Of a DNA stretch of 64,000 bases, positions 1-12,074 are shown piece by piece. Location: assembly GCA_017311185.1 (NCBI GenBank), contig JAESUZ010000342.1, positions 1 to 64,000 on the forward strand. Direction: 5' to 3'. This stretch comes from Proteles cristata cristata. Lineage: Eukaryota > Chordata > Mammalia > Carnivora > Hyaenidae. Within the stretch, counting starts at the first letter, position 1. The number at the start of each line of letters is the position of its first letter. The translations under genes were made by a program, and so were the position numbers. The notes beneath the pieces were generated by a model that saw only the letters and a list, made by a program, of their open reading frames with translations, did no database searches and was not told the origin of the DNA.

Positions 1-66
1 CACACACTCTTTCTCTCTGTCTCTCTTTCTCTCTCTCAAATAATAAATTTAAAAAATTAAAAATTG
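1..66 (+). mobile_element. 3' end of a CAN-type SINE cut by the window edge
   Basis: The window opens in the pyrimidine-rich (ctctct) segment of a carnivore SINE, followed by its A-rich tail with aataaa-like repeats. The tRNA-related head lies outside the window, so orientation is inferred from the tail. Confidence 0.7.
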
Positions 67-465
67 AAGTATACCACATACAAAAAATACATTAAACACA
101 AATGAATTATCAATAAATTATCACAAAGTGAACACTGAGTAACAGTCACTTGGTTCAAGAAATAGCACATTGCCAGCACACTGGAAGCCTCCTTTTTTGT
201 CCCCTCCCAACTGCCATTTAGTCTCTCCTCCAGAGGTAATGACTATCTTCTTGTCTTCTAATGTTATAGTCTAGTTTTGCCTGTTATGAACTTTGTATTA
301 ATGGATTTATACGATATGTACTCTTTATGTCTGACCACTTTTGCTCACCATTTGTTTGTGGGAGTTATCCGTGTTTTTGCATCTAGTTGTAGTTCTTTCA
401 TTTTCATTGCTATAAGACTTGATTATTCACAAGCAGTTTTACCTCTAACTTAAAAAAACCTTTTG
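67..465. other. Unannotated single-copy-looking DNA
   Basis: AT-rich sequence between two SINEs. It has a faint resemblance to old L1 3' sequence (a 'tgctcaccatttgtttgtgg' style stretch), but I could not support a call. No coding signal is seen. Confidence 0.4.
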
Positions 466-665
466 AAACATTTATTTATTTTGAGAGAAAGGGGCAGAGA
501 AAGAGCAGGGGAGGGGCAGAGAAAGAAAGGGAGACAAAGAATCTGAAGCAGGTTCCAGGTTCTGAGCTGTCAGCACAGAGCCTGATGCAGGGCTCAAACC
601 CATGAGTGAGATCATGACCTGAGCTGAAATCGGACGCTCAACCGACTGAGACACCCACGCACCCC
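466..665 (-). mobile_element. CAN-type SINE
   Basis: Reading the minus strand, the tRNA-like head (ending in ggggtgcgtgggtgtctcag on that strand) is followed by B-box-like sequence, a ga/ct-rich segment and a tail of tttattt repeats on the plus strand. It is moderately diverged from the other copies in the window and no clean target-site duplication was found. Confidence 0.9.
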
Positions 666-1555
666 TTATCTTTAACTTTTAACGGGACTGGGAATTTATT
701 TTACTTATACCTCTTAAAGTGCCACGTGTTTAAGAATATACACACTCTCTTGGCTATGTAACTTGTGGATCAGCTAAACTCTGTGGACCTTACACATCTG
801 CAGAATTATCCAGGCAGTGGGAAAAGCCTCAACCATACTCAAAGGAAAGATATCTAGGCAGGAAAGTAACAAGATGATCTTGTACGTACCAGATATAAGT
901 ACTAACATTTGCTTTTTCCCAGAGACCTTCCAGAGTACGTTATAATTTAATGGAAGAGTTGTAATAGTGACGAGATCAGGTCAAGCTGGGAGTGTGAAAG
1001 TTTGGAGGCAGATGGACCTTTGAGTATCTTTAAGAGATACTCTAAGAAAGTTAAGAGCACATCCACCATATAGGTAGGTGACTGTTAGTTTTGAATTTAT
1101 GAAACAATTGGTTTCAAATCTGAACAAGCAATGTCCTTCTGAGCAAATGCGTCTTATGAGGCACATTGAATTGAGCTCATATTGAAGAGATTATTGTCCC
1201 AAAGCAGAGCCAGTGACCTGACATGTGAATACAATTCTGCCTCACATCCAGGGCCCACCTTTCTCTGAACTAATCTCTCCTCTCTTCCCCTTCCTCTATC
1301 CTCCTTCTCCCACATCTGCTAAAACCATTTTCAGAATTCATTGTACAGGCTAACTCCTTTTGACATAACTGGTAGGTTGACTCATGTGACTGGTTAAATT
1401 AATCATGGGTTAGAAGTCTGTCATTATGGTATCACATTAGCACTATCACAACTCAAATGTTGTCTTTTGAACTAATTTTCCTCCCCTTGTCCTCAGCTTT
1501 ACATCTCATTTCCATATTAAGTGAGAGCTCCCTGAAATTGTCTTTTCTGTCTTGT
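666..1555. other. Unannotated single-copy-looking DNA
   Basis: No open frame or splice-bounded exon stands out. The end of this stretch, from about 1518 to 1571, resembles the 3' end of an ancient L2 LINE (ctccctgaaattgtcttttc...cttgttcactctgc) that was later split by the SINE at 1572. Confidence 0.4.
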
Positions 1556-1571
1556 TCACTCTGCTAGTTTA

Positions 1572-1805
1572 TTTATTTATTTATTTTTAAATGTTTTATT
1601 TATTTATTTCTGGGAGAGAGAGAGAGAGAGAGACAGCGTGAGCAGGGGAGGGTCAGAGAGAGATGGAGTCACAGACTGAAACAGGCTCCAGGCTCTGAGC
1701 TGGCAGTCAGCACAGAGCCCGACGCGGGGCCCGAACCCACGCAGAGCGAGATCATGACCTAAGCGAAAGTCGGACGCTTAACCGACTAAGCCACCCAGGC
1801 GCCCC
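1572..1805 (-). mobile_element. Young CAN-type SINE with 16-bp target-site duplication
   Basis: A full-length minus-strand SINE is flanked by perfect 16-bp direct repeats (tcactctgctagttta at 1556-1571 and 1806-1821). The intact duplication points to a recent insertion. It carries the sequence variants gacctaagcgaaagtc, actgaaacaggctcc and ggcagtcagcacag, shared with the copies at 24953 and 25307 and different from the other SINEs here. Confidence 0.96.
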
Positions 1806-2499
1806 TCACTCTGCTAGTTTAATTCAGCATCTTCATTGCTGAGCTATTTAGAGTTGGAATGTTATTTCTTCTATTTTGAAAGAGATATAAAGTGGCTGGA
1901 AAATGATGCAGAATTAAATAACATAGTTTCTGCAAGATGTACCTATTTTACAGGAAAAACAATTCTCATAATGACCTTTTGGGCATATAAACTTTCTGAT
2001 TATGATAAGATCATGGGTCTTTGGAGCTCAAAGGAACTCAGGTATAGTTTAGTTAAGAGATCAACCTGTTTTAGAGCATAGTAATATGATCACATTGGAG
2101 AACTTTTTTAGTAGCTATTTAGCAGCTATACTCTTCTGTGGTAATAAGACACGATGAAAGAATGATGGATATAAAATACGAGATTTTTGAAAGTGGGACC
2201 TCTGTTTATTCCTTTTTGAGTTCCTTGCATCTTAGTATTTGCTAAATATATGGTTGATTTAAAGGAGTTTTCCTTTATTTATCCCCTTTCATTTATCAGT
2301 TACCTGCATAGATGTGTGATTTAAGAGATACTGAAAGGTCTATTTGCCCTCAAATTTTTGCCATTCCAGGTTGGCATGGTACCTGAAGTTTTCACAGTGT
2401 TAACCGTTCTCTGGAAGGTCTCTGGGAACATGCAGATGTTAGTGCTTCTGCTAGGAACCTACTCCCTTTATCTCCCTAGTAAAATTGCTCACTATTCTT

Positions 2500-2755
2500 T
2501 TTTTTTTTTAATCAGTTCTGTTTTGAACACATTGGCTTTATTATTTTTTTAATGTTTACTTTTGAGAGAGAGAGAGAGAGTGCGCATGTGTGAACAAGGG
2601 AGGTGCAGAAAGAAAGAGGGAGAGAGAAGCCTAAGCACGGTCCCCATTGTCAGTGCAGAGCCTGACGCAGGCCTTGAACTCACAGACCAAGAGATCATGA
2701 CCTGAACCGAAATCAAGAGCCAGTCACTTAACCAACTGAGCCACCGAGGCGCCCC
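2500..2755 (-). mobile_element. CAN-type SINE with apparent 3' transduction
   Basis: The minus-strand SINE spans about 2551-2755, with a first A-rich tail at 2541-2552. Beyond that tail come about 35 bp of non-SINE sequence and then a second T-run on the plus strand (2498-2509). The direct repeats lie outside both: positions 2485-2499 and 2756-2770 share 14 of 15 bases (core ctcactattctt). The extra segment was therefore inserted together with the SINE. Confidence 0.88.
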
Positions 2756-2770
2756 TTACTCACTATTCTT

Positions 2771-3554
2771 GATGCTACTCTCACTTTATCTACTCAAAAC
2801 GTCCATATCTCCTTCCTCAGAACCTCCATAGCACATTGTATATTTAACCAGGTGGTTGTCACTGTCTCTGGGATGGCCCCCACCAACCTTGAAGTAGGAT
2901 TTAGTTATTCTTCATATGTCCCCAAAGAATATCTATTCCATACAGATAAGGGATCTTACTCAGGATTCATGGGGTAGACTGAAAAACAGATTGACATATT
3001 TTAATTGTATTTCACATTTAATTGTCTACTAGGCATCTCTTTACAAGGCTCTCTTTTTTGCTCCAGCTAATGTGTCCTTCTGTCTCTGTCTTGGTTCTTT
3101 CTTTTCTCTCCTGTCCTCCCTGCTCTCTCATCTCTTCCTCTTTCTTTTGACCCTTCTCCTAATTCCAGTCCCCTGTGGCTCTCCTCTCTACTCTCAAGGT
3201 CTTCATTTCCTCCTAGAATAGAGAGCAAAATAGTTTGTCTCAGCTGCTCTAAAACTTTCAGAAACATTCCTACAAAGAATTCCTAATTCTTTGCTCAATT
3301 AACAAGCAACAGACTCTTAGTTACCCAACTGTACCCTCCTTTGAAGTCAAGGCCTGGCTATCAATAAGTTATTTCCCTGTGGCATCTGTAATATGTTAGA
3401 GGCCTTGTTATCATGAATTATTGTTGGTTATGTGGTTCTTCTTCCCCGCTGCTCAAGACTGTGGGAAGAAAGCTTGCTTTATTTTAGAGTTTTAGTCATC
3501 ACAATCTTATATCTTGCCTTGCACTTTGTACAACTATTTGTTGACTGCAGTCAG
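2771..3554. other. Unannotated single-copy-looking DNA
   Basis: It contains a pyrimidine-rich patch at about 3050-3190. No supported gene or repeat was found. Confidence 0.4.
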
Positions 3555-4078
3555 CTACAAACACCCTGGATCAGTTAGGATTGTATTCAGCTGCATATAA
3601 CTGATAAGCTCTGGGTATCAGTGGCTTAAAAATGTGTAGAATTTTCTTCCTCACCCAATGAAAGAAGACTGGAGTACACATATTAGGGCTAGCATGGGGA
3701 AGTCGCAGACCTCAGAGCCTTGGCTGCTTCCACCTTTCTACTTTGTCACCCTGGTACATGGCTTCTATCTTTGAGGTCACCGCATAGACAAGGTGGCTGT
3801 CAGAGCTCCGGTCATCCTGTTTTAGTTGCAAAGCTGAAGAAGGAGGCAAAGTGAAAAAATCAGGGGCTTATCTTAAGGAGTCTTCTAAGATTTGGCTTCT
3901 TTTGAGGTATTTTTCTAACGGATGCACTTGATACTTCTGCTTGCATCTCATTGGTTAAAGCTTAGTTATATGGCCCTCCTGTCTGCATGGGAGGCTGGGA
4001 AACATGGTCTTTATTTCAGGCAACTGTGTGCTTAGTTGAAGACTGGAGTCTCTGCCAAAGAAGAAGCTAAGAATAGCT
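3555..4078. repeat. Ancient mammalian interspersed repeat, family not assigned
   Basis: The pattern of a 'cagctgcatataactga' opening, a 'cagtggcttaaa' block, a 'catggcttctatctttgaggt' block and an 'atgggaggctgggaaacatg' block is familiar from a widespread ancient mammalian repeat. I cannot name the subfamily with certainty, and the boundaries are approximate. Confidence 0.5.
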
Positions 4079-4263
4079 GTTTAGAATGCTACTAGCTGTC
4101 CCTGCCCTATCCCTCTGTACTGTCTTTTTGGTAGTCCTTCTCACATGACCTATCTGGGGAACATAGTGCTTGGGTTAGCTTGATGAGCAGAAAACCACAT
4201 AATACACATAAATCTTCAGATGCCACATGGAAACCAAAAACCAATTGAAGTCCCAGTCTTTTA

Positions 4264-4470
4264 TTTTTTTATTTTTATTTTATTTTTTTTTAAAGTTTAT
4301 TCACTTACTTGGAGAGAGAAAGAGCATGTGTGCATAAGTGAGGGAGTCTCACAGAGAATCCCAAGCAGGCTCTGCAGTGTCACCACAGAGCCTGATGTGA
4401 GGCTTGAACTCATGACCCGAGCCGAGATCTAGAGTTGGATGCTCAACCAGCTGAGTCACCCAGGCTCCCC
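4264..4470 (-). mobile_element. CAN-type SINE with 17-bp target-site duplication
   Basis: The perfect direct repeat gaagtcccagtctttta lies at 4247-4263 and 4471-4487. The body is diverged (ggaacctgg-type positions altered) although the duplication is intact, so it belongs to a different SINE subfamily from the copy at 1572. Confidence 0.95.
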
Positions 4471-4685
4471 GAAGTCCCAGTCTTTTAAATATGCTCTACT
4501 TCCTTCATGGGGAGTTTTCCTGTTCTGGTCCTTCCTGCCTGTGATCACCCAAAATACCCCTGAGGCTTGGTCTCTCCATATTTCTTATCCTTACACTCAG
4601 CTTCTTGCTCTTCAAAGATGTGCTTTATTCTTCTACTGTTGGCTTGTCCAGAGCTTTCTATGTCTTATATTCTCCACAGTTGCTT

Positions 4686-4876
4686 TTTAAAAAAATTATT
4701 ATTTTTATTTTAGAGAGAGACAGAGCATGAGTGGGAGAGAGGGGGAGAGGATCCCAAGCAGGTTCCACACTCATCTTGGAGGCCTCATGCAGGGCTCTAT
4801 TCCATGACCTTGGGATCATGACCTGAAATGAAATCAAGAGTTAGATGCTCAACTGACTAAGCCACCCAAGCACCCC
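4686..4876 (-). mobile_element. Older CAN-type SINE
   Basis: The minus-strand SINE head (gccacccaagcacccc on plus), B-box region (gggatcatgacctgaaatga) and tail are recognisable but strongly diverged. No target-site duplication is visible, which fits an old insertion. Confidence 0.85.
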
Positions 4877-4934
4877 TGAGTACCATCTTGTATTGTGTTC
4901 TAATATTTTTTTTGTATTATTTTCATGGACATAA

Positions 4935-5055
4935 GCCAGTTCCCCAACTATAGTGTAAGATTTTAGAGAGTAGGGACTGTGTCATTCATTCATTTAGATT
5001 CTGCTCAGTATCTAAGGCAGTATTGGGAAGGTAGTTGGTATTATATAAATATCTG
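4935..5055 (+). repeat. Ancient L2-type LINE 3' fragment
   Basis: The string gagagtagggactgtgtcat followed by an agtatctaaggcagtattgg segment fits the conserved L2 3' end (a 'ctccttgagggcagggactg' type motif). It is highly diverged. Confidence 0.5.
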
Positions 5056-5464
5056 CTACCTTGGCAAATGAAAAAAAGTGAATATGGCTGATATGTGCAT
5101 GCAGAGGAGAGAGCAGAGAAACATTTTTGCTGCAGTGTATGGTGGTCCTGTTGACATTCCCAAACAGCTGAAAAAGTTCATATGGAAACTTGCTTATCAT
5201 TAGTAGAACTTTTGAGTCCTAAGTGAACTCTGTTCAGGATGGTAAGAAATGGAAATTATAATTTTACTTACAGTAGTGTTTTATATTCAGTAACCAGACT
5301 GATTTTGAACTGTGCTTTTCAGAACGTTAGCATTTTAAAAGGGAGATTCACAGGCTTTGAGAAGAATCCTTCCACTGTCTTCTGATGTCTGATCAGAGAG
5401 GTAAAAATTATATACTTTCTCATAAAATAGCCACTATTGTCAGGCTATGATTTTCATAGATTAT
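5056..5464. other. Unannotated single-copy-looking DNA
   Basis: No coding, RNA or repeat signature that I can support. Confidence 0.35.
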
Positions 5465-5666
5465 TTTTTTAATGTTTTATTTATTTTTGAGAGAGAGAGA
5501 CAGTATGAGCAGGGGAGGGTCAGAGAAAGAGGGAGACACAGAATCCGAAGACAGGCTCCAGGGTCTGAGCTGTCAGCACAGAGCCTGACGTGGGGCTCTA
5601 ACCCACGAACCATCATGACCTGAATGGAAGTCGGACGCTCAATTAACTGAACCACCCAGGTGCCCC
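5465..5666 (-). mobile_element. CAN-type SINE
   Basis: Full-length minus-strand copy, with the tail (aatgttttatttatttttga) at left and the head (accacccaggtgcccc) at right. The short repeat ttcat flanks it, too little to prove a target-site duplication. Confidence 0.93.
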
Positions 5667-6428
5667 TTCATGAGGTAATTTAAATGAGCTTTGAGATATA
5701 GAACTATATCTTAAAGTTTAAATGAAAGTTTTAAATGAAAATATTGTTCTGTTTCCTTCTCACATCCACATTGAGGTTGCCTCTGTCATGTTTCTGAATG
5801 CTCCAGAAGTGCCATTGTTTGAAAAAAAATTAGAGAGTCTCTCTTTCCCATCATAGAATGCTTACAGAAAGTTCAAAATATTTCAATGGGAATGGAAGAC
5901 TGAGGAATTGCTCGGTAGAGAGTGATAATCAAAGAGGTTGGATTATAATTATAAAACTCTTCTTGAGTACTGTTCTATCCTAAGAATTTTTATCTAGTAT
6001 TAACTTCTCAGAATGTTCCTGGATTCTTAAAAATTATGTCTCATTTCTCTTTGTTTTACATTCCTTTTACACTTATCTCCACAAATCTGTTATCCTTAAA
6101 TATCCCAACATGGACCTCAGCTGCCTATCTCAAAAGTATGATTTCACTTGTCACACTATGTCACTTCTTCCCTGCTTATAATTTAAGACAACCGTTGAGT
6201 TTTCTTCTCAGATATGTTAGAGACTTTGAATATAAACAGGTTGGGAATACAGTGAAGATATTCCTGAGTATAAGGGTGAAATCTAATCTGCATGATGATG
6301 GAAAAAATGTTATCATTTTATAAGAAGCCAACAGCACTTCCATTCTCATAAAGATTCATTAGGATTTTGGGATTAATTGTTAAGATTGGGGGTTAGTGGG
6401 GAAAGAGGCACTGGAGATACCACAGAAT
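5667..6428. other. Unannotated single-copy-looking DNA
   Basis: The 95-codon plus-strand frame at 6036-6323 lies here but has no recognisable domain and an AT-rich, random-looking composition. I do not call it a gene. Confidence 0.35.
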
Positions 6429-6442
6429 AGTCTTCTGACCCA

Positions 6443-6674
6443 GGGGCACTTGGGCGGCTCAGTTGGTTAAGTGTCTGACTTCAACTCAGGTCATGATCTC
6501 ATGGTTTGTGACTTCCAGCCATGCATTGGACTCTATGCTGACAGCTCTAGAGCGAGCCTGCTTTGGATTCTGTGTCTCCCTCTCTCTCTGCCCCTCCCCC
6601 ACTCTCGCATTCTGTCATTCTCTGTCTCTAAAAAATAAATAAACATTAAAAATAAAAATAAATTTTAACAAAAA
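6443..6674 (+). mobile_element. CAN-type SINE with target-site duplication
   Basis: Plus-strand copy running from head (gggcacttgggcggctcagt) to an aataaataaacatt tail. Direct repeats of 14 bp with one mismatch flank it: agtcttctgaccca at 6429-6442 and agtcttctgatcca at 6675-6688. Confidence 0.95.
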
Positions 6675-6719
6675 AGTCTTCTGATCCAAACTTAAGGACA
6701 TGTGTCTTTACTTCTTTCA

Positions 6720-7160
6720 GAAACTAACCTATAGACAAAGAGTCAGACAACACTTGAATGAGTCATAGAGAAGGGCCATAATCCCATTGGTATGATTACT
6801 CTTGGCCATCTTGATAGGAATGGTGAAGGCAATATCAGCAGCAATGGATGACAGTGGCAGCGGCTGTAGCAGCTGGTCTGCTAAGTAAGGACTAGAGAAC
6901 AGAGCCGCTGGTGTGGTGCTACACAGGCCCGAGAGCCTGTAATAGCCTCCCATGAGAGAACGCCAACTACCAGATTCCCCTTTGCTGACAGGGAAGATGA
7001 GGAACATGTTAGGACCCTGGACATCTTTTTGACATGGAACACTCTGGGGTCTCCTCCCATGGCCCACAATTTCCAGAATGCCCCAGAGTACTGAGAAGAA
7101 ATAAGATCTATCCACCATTTCCCGATAATAACAAGACCAGCCATAATGACCCTGATGACG
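6720..7160. other. Unannotated stretch with a 148-codon chance-like frame
   Basis: A 148-codon minus-strand frame (6729-7175) and overlapping frames on both strands are open here. The translation shows no domain, signal peptide or conserved motif I recognise, and no splice-bounded structure. GC content is a little higher than in the neighbours, which itself lengthens chance frames. It could be part of an unrecognised pseudogene. Confidence 0.3.
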
Positions 7161-7164
7161 AGAG

Positions 7165-7245
7165 TACTGATACACTGTGTTTACTGGGTGCCGGGGACTG
7201 TGCTATGGGCTTCACATATATATTAACTCATCCCCTACCACTACT
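7165..7245 (-). repeat. MIR fragment
   Basis: The string tttactgggtgccggggact with gtgctatgggcttcac and atattaactcatcccc matches the reverse complement of the MIR 3' half ('tgcctggcac...' strand). Confidence 0.7.
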
Positions 7246-9229
7246 TCTCTTTCCCCTGGGGCCCCCAAAAGCACCTGAGGACCGTTGCCAGTCTCTCAGG
7301 ACCTACAGCGGGCACTGAAGATTGTGTGGGGAGAGGAGACCCATCATGGAGAGCAAACCTGTGGATTACGTCTTTCTTCCTTTGAATCCATGCTTCCTCC
7401 TAGATTTTGAAAACTGCTTAAAAAAAACTATTTTGCTCAATTGTTCTCTCTTTATTTTAAATTTAAAAGTAATTCTCACTTTGGAATGGCATTTCTAGGT
7501 CCCAGTGGGGAACGAGTATGATAAGAGTGGTGCTGAGCAGTTACGGCTTGTGTGACACATGATTTATGCATTGGTAGTTTTCCAGAAGGGCAACAGGTAG
7601 ATGAGGTCCATAAAAGGAAGCAGACAAATTGTGCTTCTAGGACTATAGGTAGAGTTTTCAATAGAAGCTGACCATTTCTGCTTTTATGCCTATCTTAGGA
7701 ACCCCCCCCCCCCCACTTTTTAAAGTGAAGTTTCCCTTCACAGGTTACTGAGCAATTATCCATTGCTATCCAGTTAAGTGTGACCCTTAGTATATTTTGG
7801 CAAGAAAAGCGATTTTTGTATTTCAGAATTTTGACATGACACAGGTCATTGCCTCCCTGATATTTGACAGCCAAATAATGGTCAAAAAACCTTAATCACC
7901 AATGTAATAAAAATTCAATTTGGTATTAGAGGGAAGCTAATGATAGTCTGTGGAAAATTAACTGAAGAAACTGATTATTTTATTGAAGGTGCTGACACTC
8001 CACAGCTCTGAAATATCCTTTTGAGACTGAAGATTTTAAGGATGTAGAGGAGATTCTGTAGCAGTGGGGGCAGAGCAAGAACAAGGTAGTTAGCTGTAAA
8101 AAGAATAATTTCCAGTGTTAATGAAAAACACCATATATGCTAGAACCAATGTAGACAGACATATAAGAGATGGAGAGAGAAATATCTAAGATTTGTCCTG
8201 AAGAAATGTTTCATGTTTTTCTCACAGCTTTGATTTTTTTAAATCTTTAGGCAAATTTCTATAGATGTGAAAAATAAGCTAAATTAGGTAAAGCTACATG
8301 AACTATTCTTTTTCTGATGATCACTCTTGTGTTGATGATTTTTTGGATGATGATGATTATCCCTTTTGTTGGACATTGTTGCTATAGTGAATAATTAGAA
8401 TGAACACATCCAAGACTCAAGGTTTAGATCAGTATACTTTGTGTATTTGAATTTAAAAGGCAAGTTTTTAGTGGCTTTGAAATAAGGATTTAAGTTCTAG
8501 TTATTTGTAAGAATTTAAAAAGGTTTATACAAATTACATTTCTTATCAAGTGAAAGAGAACACTAGTGCTATAGCTACTGTTTTTAGCTTCTAACATGGC
8601 CTTGAGGGAAGTTTATTCTAAGGCCATATGGACTGTCAGAAAGACATTAAGGCTCTCAAGCATGGGCGAATCAGCACAACAATCAGAAGAGAGTGAGCAT
8701 GCATTCAGAAACAAAATAAGGAAAGTGTTTTATTTTTAAAAGAAAAAGACTTGACCATGAAAAATACCTGTTTGTATTCTGGCTACTCTGATATCTGTGT
8801 ACCTGACATTTCTGCATCATGTAACTTTGGTGGACAGAAAACGTCCTCAAGGGGCCTCAGATTTTGCAGATATTTCCAACCAAATGTAGCAGACACTGTG
8901 TGATGCCTGGATTGTGGTATAGAGGGAGATATCCCTCCAAGTTCCCCTCAACTTTGATTTATTCACAGTGTGTTTAAGGCCAACAAGGGCCTTACTTCTG
9001 TCCTGGTTGTCTGGTGGCTAAGTCTCCTTAATGAAGCCTTCCCTCTATTTTTTACCAGACTCTAATCATTTATACCTGGGCTGTCATAAGCCCACCTAAT
9101 CAGGCCTCGACATGAGCCAGACTTGCCTTTATAAAATGGAGATGTGAGTGTGTCATTTCCTCATTGAAAAACCATCCACATCCATTCTCATATTTTCCTG
9201 GTAAAGGTGTACATTGGCACATGCCCTTT
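7246..9229. other. 2-kb unannotated single-copy-looking DNA
   Basis: Long SINE- and L1-free stretch. It contains a run of 13 C at 7702-7714. No supported exon or RNA gene was found. Confidence 0.4.
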
Positions 9230-9545
9230 GGAAAAGTGTTTGCCATTATTTATCAAGAACTTGACTCAGCAGTTCTGTTTCTTAGCACCCATCCTCAGTG
9301 AGTAGTCCCAAGAAAGGTGCTTTATAAGCAGAGATGTTTAATGCAGCATTATTTAAGGTAATAAAGAATTGGAAACAAATTTCATGTACGTACACATAGA
9401 GAAGGAGTTAAATAGCTCATGGTATACCCAGTCAATGAAATATTTTTTTAGCAACTATAAACACTTAATTGCACTATTTTATAATGTAGGAAAGTGCTCA
9501 TGGAATAATTTAGTACACATATTAAAATCAAGAAGCAGAAAAACT
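9230..9545 (+). mobile_element. Ancient L1 (L1M-type) 3' fragment
   Basis: The order 'actcagcagttctgtttctt', 'gcagcattatttaaggtaat', 'aaagaattggaaacaaattt', 'taaatagctcatggtatacc' matches the conserved ORF2/3'UTR junction of old L1 elements in the sense orientation. It is heavily diverged. Confidence 0.75.
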
Positions 9546-10700
9546 GTTGAAAGCTCCCCTTTCCCCCTCTCATATCCACCACCCCACCATGAGGTGAGCT
9601 TAGGAAGCCATCTCCCTGGGAGGATAATAAATCTCATGTTGCCTTTGACCACGGACCAAAGCTAGTCTTGGAAATGCCCTCAGAAGATGTTTTGATATAA
9701 TAGAAAAGAAAGAAGTAATTTCAATGCTTTGCTATTTCTTTGTGGAGCCAGAATGTGGCCATCAGAGGCAAGTGGCTATGATGCTTGAAAAATATGCAGA
9801 AACATTCCAGTTAAGCACCAGCAGTCCTCTGGGAAAGGGTTGTAAGCAGGAATGTAAGAAATTGGGGTGAGGAGGTTGATATTGCTTTGCATAATAAGGT
9901 GAAATATTATCTTCAGTATAGATGGGGACCATGTCGATGCACATTTAGGAAAACATTTCTCTAAATCCTTAGTGTGAACTGAGCCTGTACTCTCTCTGAG
10001 AATTTTTCTTTGTCTCTGTGTGAGTGTATGTACGTGCTTGTGCCTTTGACATATTGGTTACCTGCTGAATCTATCAAGAAGGAAGAAGACAATATATCTT
10101 GACCTCACAATGGTAGAAGGCATCCTTTTTATCTTTTATAGAATATTATTCTAGCCTGAGAAACTCAGGCTTTGGGAAGTGTTCTCCTGAGGGTGTGCCT
10201 TCTGGGACTACCCAAGGCAGGAAGGAGGTGGGGGGCAGTGGTTTGGGTCTGCACACAGATACATTTGGTGGTGATGGCTCTCTGACCTTGGACTATGGGA
10301 GTAGTCACATCTGGTACAGGGTTTGCATTTTCTCTTCTGCTCTGCAGTTCTCTTCCATTGCCTCTAGTCTTCCTGAAAGTCTGGTATTCTCTTCCATCCT
10401 TCTGTGGTATTGTTGAGGGGAGATTAAGGGGCGAGTCAGTAAGAACACTCTGGGGCCCTTTCCACTTCATCCTTCTAATGAGATCAGTGGCTCAAATAGC
10501 AGCATTGCTGTGGGGAAGACACCAGGTATGAGTTCCAGGCACTGGCAGGCAGGGGAACGGTCCATGGCCGGAGCAGAGCTGAGAATGGAGAAGTCATACT
10601 CCACAGGGAGGGAGGCTACTGATTGGGTGGCTCCGAAGTGCACTGAGACCATTAGCTTCTTCTCCAAATACATTAAACAGACGTTCCACCTCTGTCTACT
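9546..10700. other. Unannotated single-copy-looking DNA
   Basis: Overlapping frames of about 70-100 codons on both strands at 10165-10531 reflect locally higher GC content. No motif supports a protein. Confidence 0.35.
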
Positions 10701-10702
10701 AG

Positions 10703-10853
10703 AGCCACCGGGGAGCTTTTCACAGTTACTATTTCCTGGGTCCCGCCTCATAATAATCGAATCTGAATCTCTGGGGATGAGATGTGGGCATCAGCATTTT
10801 GTAAGAGTGCTCTAGGTGATTCTGACGTGCAGCCAGGTTGAATCCACTACCTT
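10703..10853. mobile_element. MER5A-type hAT DNA-transposon remnant
   Basis: The pieces ggggagcttttcacagttac, tcgaatctgaatctctgggg, gggcatcagcattttgtaag and taggtgattctgacgtgcag are in the order of the MER5A consensus, a short non-autonomous hAT element. The element is nearly palindromic, so strand is left open. Confidence 0.8.
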
Positions 10854-11074
10854 TGAGAAGATGATCCAGAATGGGAGAGACTGACCTTGTATTACAGACA
10901 GCATATAAATCTCTCAGTAACATTGCAAAAAAAAAACCAAAAAAAAACCTTGAGAAAAATGTGTAAGGAAATACAATCAATTGTCACAGTGGTAATTATG
11001 TCCAATAGGTCTGGGGACACCAAATTAGTAAACAGTGAATTGTTGCTCCTAGGAGAAATATGTGCTTATAGATA

Positions 11075-11292
11075 CATATCTCACATCGATTATCATCTTA
11101 AATCCTAAAAACAAGTGATCCTGGTAGGTTCTATTTTCTTATTTTACAGAAGAGAAAAAAAAAAAAACAAGGTTTAAAGATGTTAAGTAACTTGCCTGAG
11201 ACCGTTCCAGTAACAGGTGCGAGAGCTGAGGTTCAAACCCGGTCCAATGGACCACGGAGCTGAAGCTTCTTGCACTGCACCATACTGCCCCC
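11075..11292 (-). repeat. MIR with internal A-run
   Basis: The segment tgttaagtaacttgcctgag, then agctgaggttcaaacccggt, is the reverse complement of the MIR core and tRNA-like head. A poly(A) expansion interrupts it at about 11155-11167. Confidence 0.85.
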
Positions 11293-11671
11293 TACCGACT
11301 CCATCCTCTGGTCCTCTGTGCGTGAGAGCTGAAACCAGCAGAGCGTGGCTTTGTTCAGCCTTGCTTGGAAACAAGGGCAGGTGCCGTGGCCACTCAGCTT
11401 TTCTGTTGCTGGTGCATTTCCACAAGTACTGAGTTTGGAGTAACAAATACACTTTAGGGAGTAGGCGAATATGCAAAGCTGGTAACTGCTAATGATGAAG
11501 ATCACCTATATTTAATAATAGTGACAATAATTGTATTTAGATAGAAGTAAGTGACTTTTTCCTCCTCATTTCTCTATTTTTCTAAAATCCCTTTAATGTC
11601 TACTTTTATAAATAAATAATTTTAGTTTAGTTTACTTTTATAAGAAAGATTGTAACTTATTTTTTATTAAA

Positions 11672-11899
11672 ATGTTTTTAATGTTTTATTTATTTCTGAG
11701 AGAGAAAGAGAGACAGAGACAGAGAGAGCGTGAGCAGGGAAGAGCCAGAGAGAGAGGGAGACACAGAATCTGAAACAGGCTCCAGGCTCTGAGCTGGCTG
11801 TCAGCACAGAGCCCGACACGGAGAGTGAACCCATGGACTGCGAGATCATGACCTGAGCCGAAGTCCGATGCTCAACCGACTGAGCCACCCAGGCGCCCC
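11672..11899 (-). mobile_element. CAN-type SINE
   Basis: Full-length, low-divergence minus-strand copy ending in gagccacccaggcgcccc on the plus strand. AT-rich flanks hide any target-site duplication. It mixes features of the common copies (gacctgagccgaagtcc) with the ggctgtcagcacag variant. Confidence 0.95.
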
Positions 11900-12074
11900 A
11901 TAATTTAGTTTATAGTTTATTGTGGACTAAAAATCTTTTCCATGGCATCCATCTGTTTATAGCCCCATTTCTTCTGAAGTCTGGCTTTGACATATTTACA
12001 TCAGAATCAGTTTAAGTGCTAACTGAAAAGGTATATTTTTGTCCTGCCACTTTCAAAAACACTAAAATAGAATT

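Noticed and set aside
472..654. Many 60-78-codon frames within SINEs on either strand
   Set aside because: They recur in almost every SINE copy (for example with a SVxRPTSAQVM-like start) and derive from the tRNA-like head. They are not genes.
6729..7175. 148-codon minus-strand frame
   Set aside because: No recognisable domain. It overlaps a MIR fragment at its start and other frames on both strands, so it is not supported as a gene.
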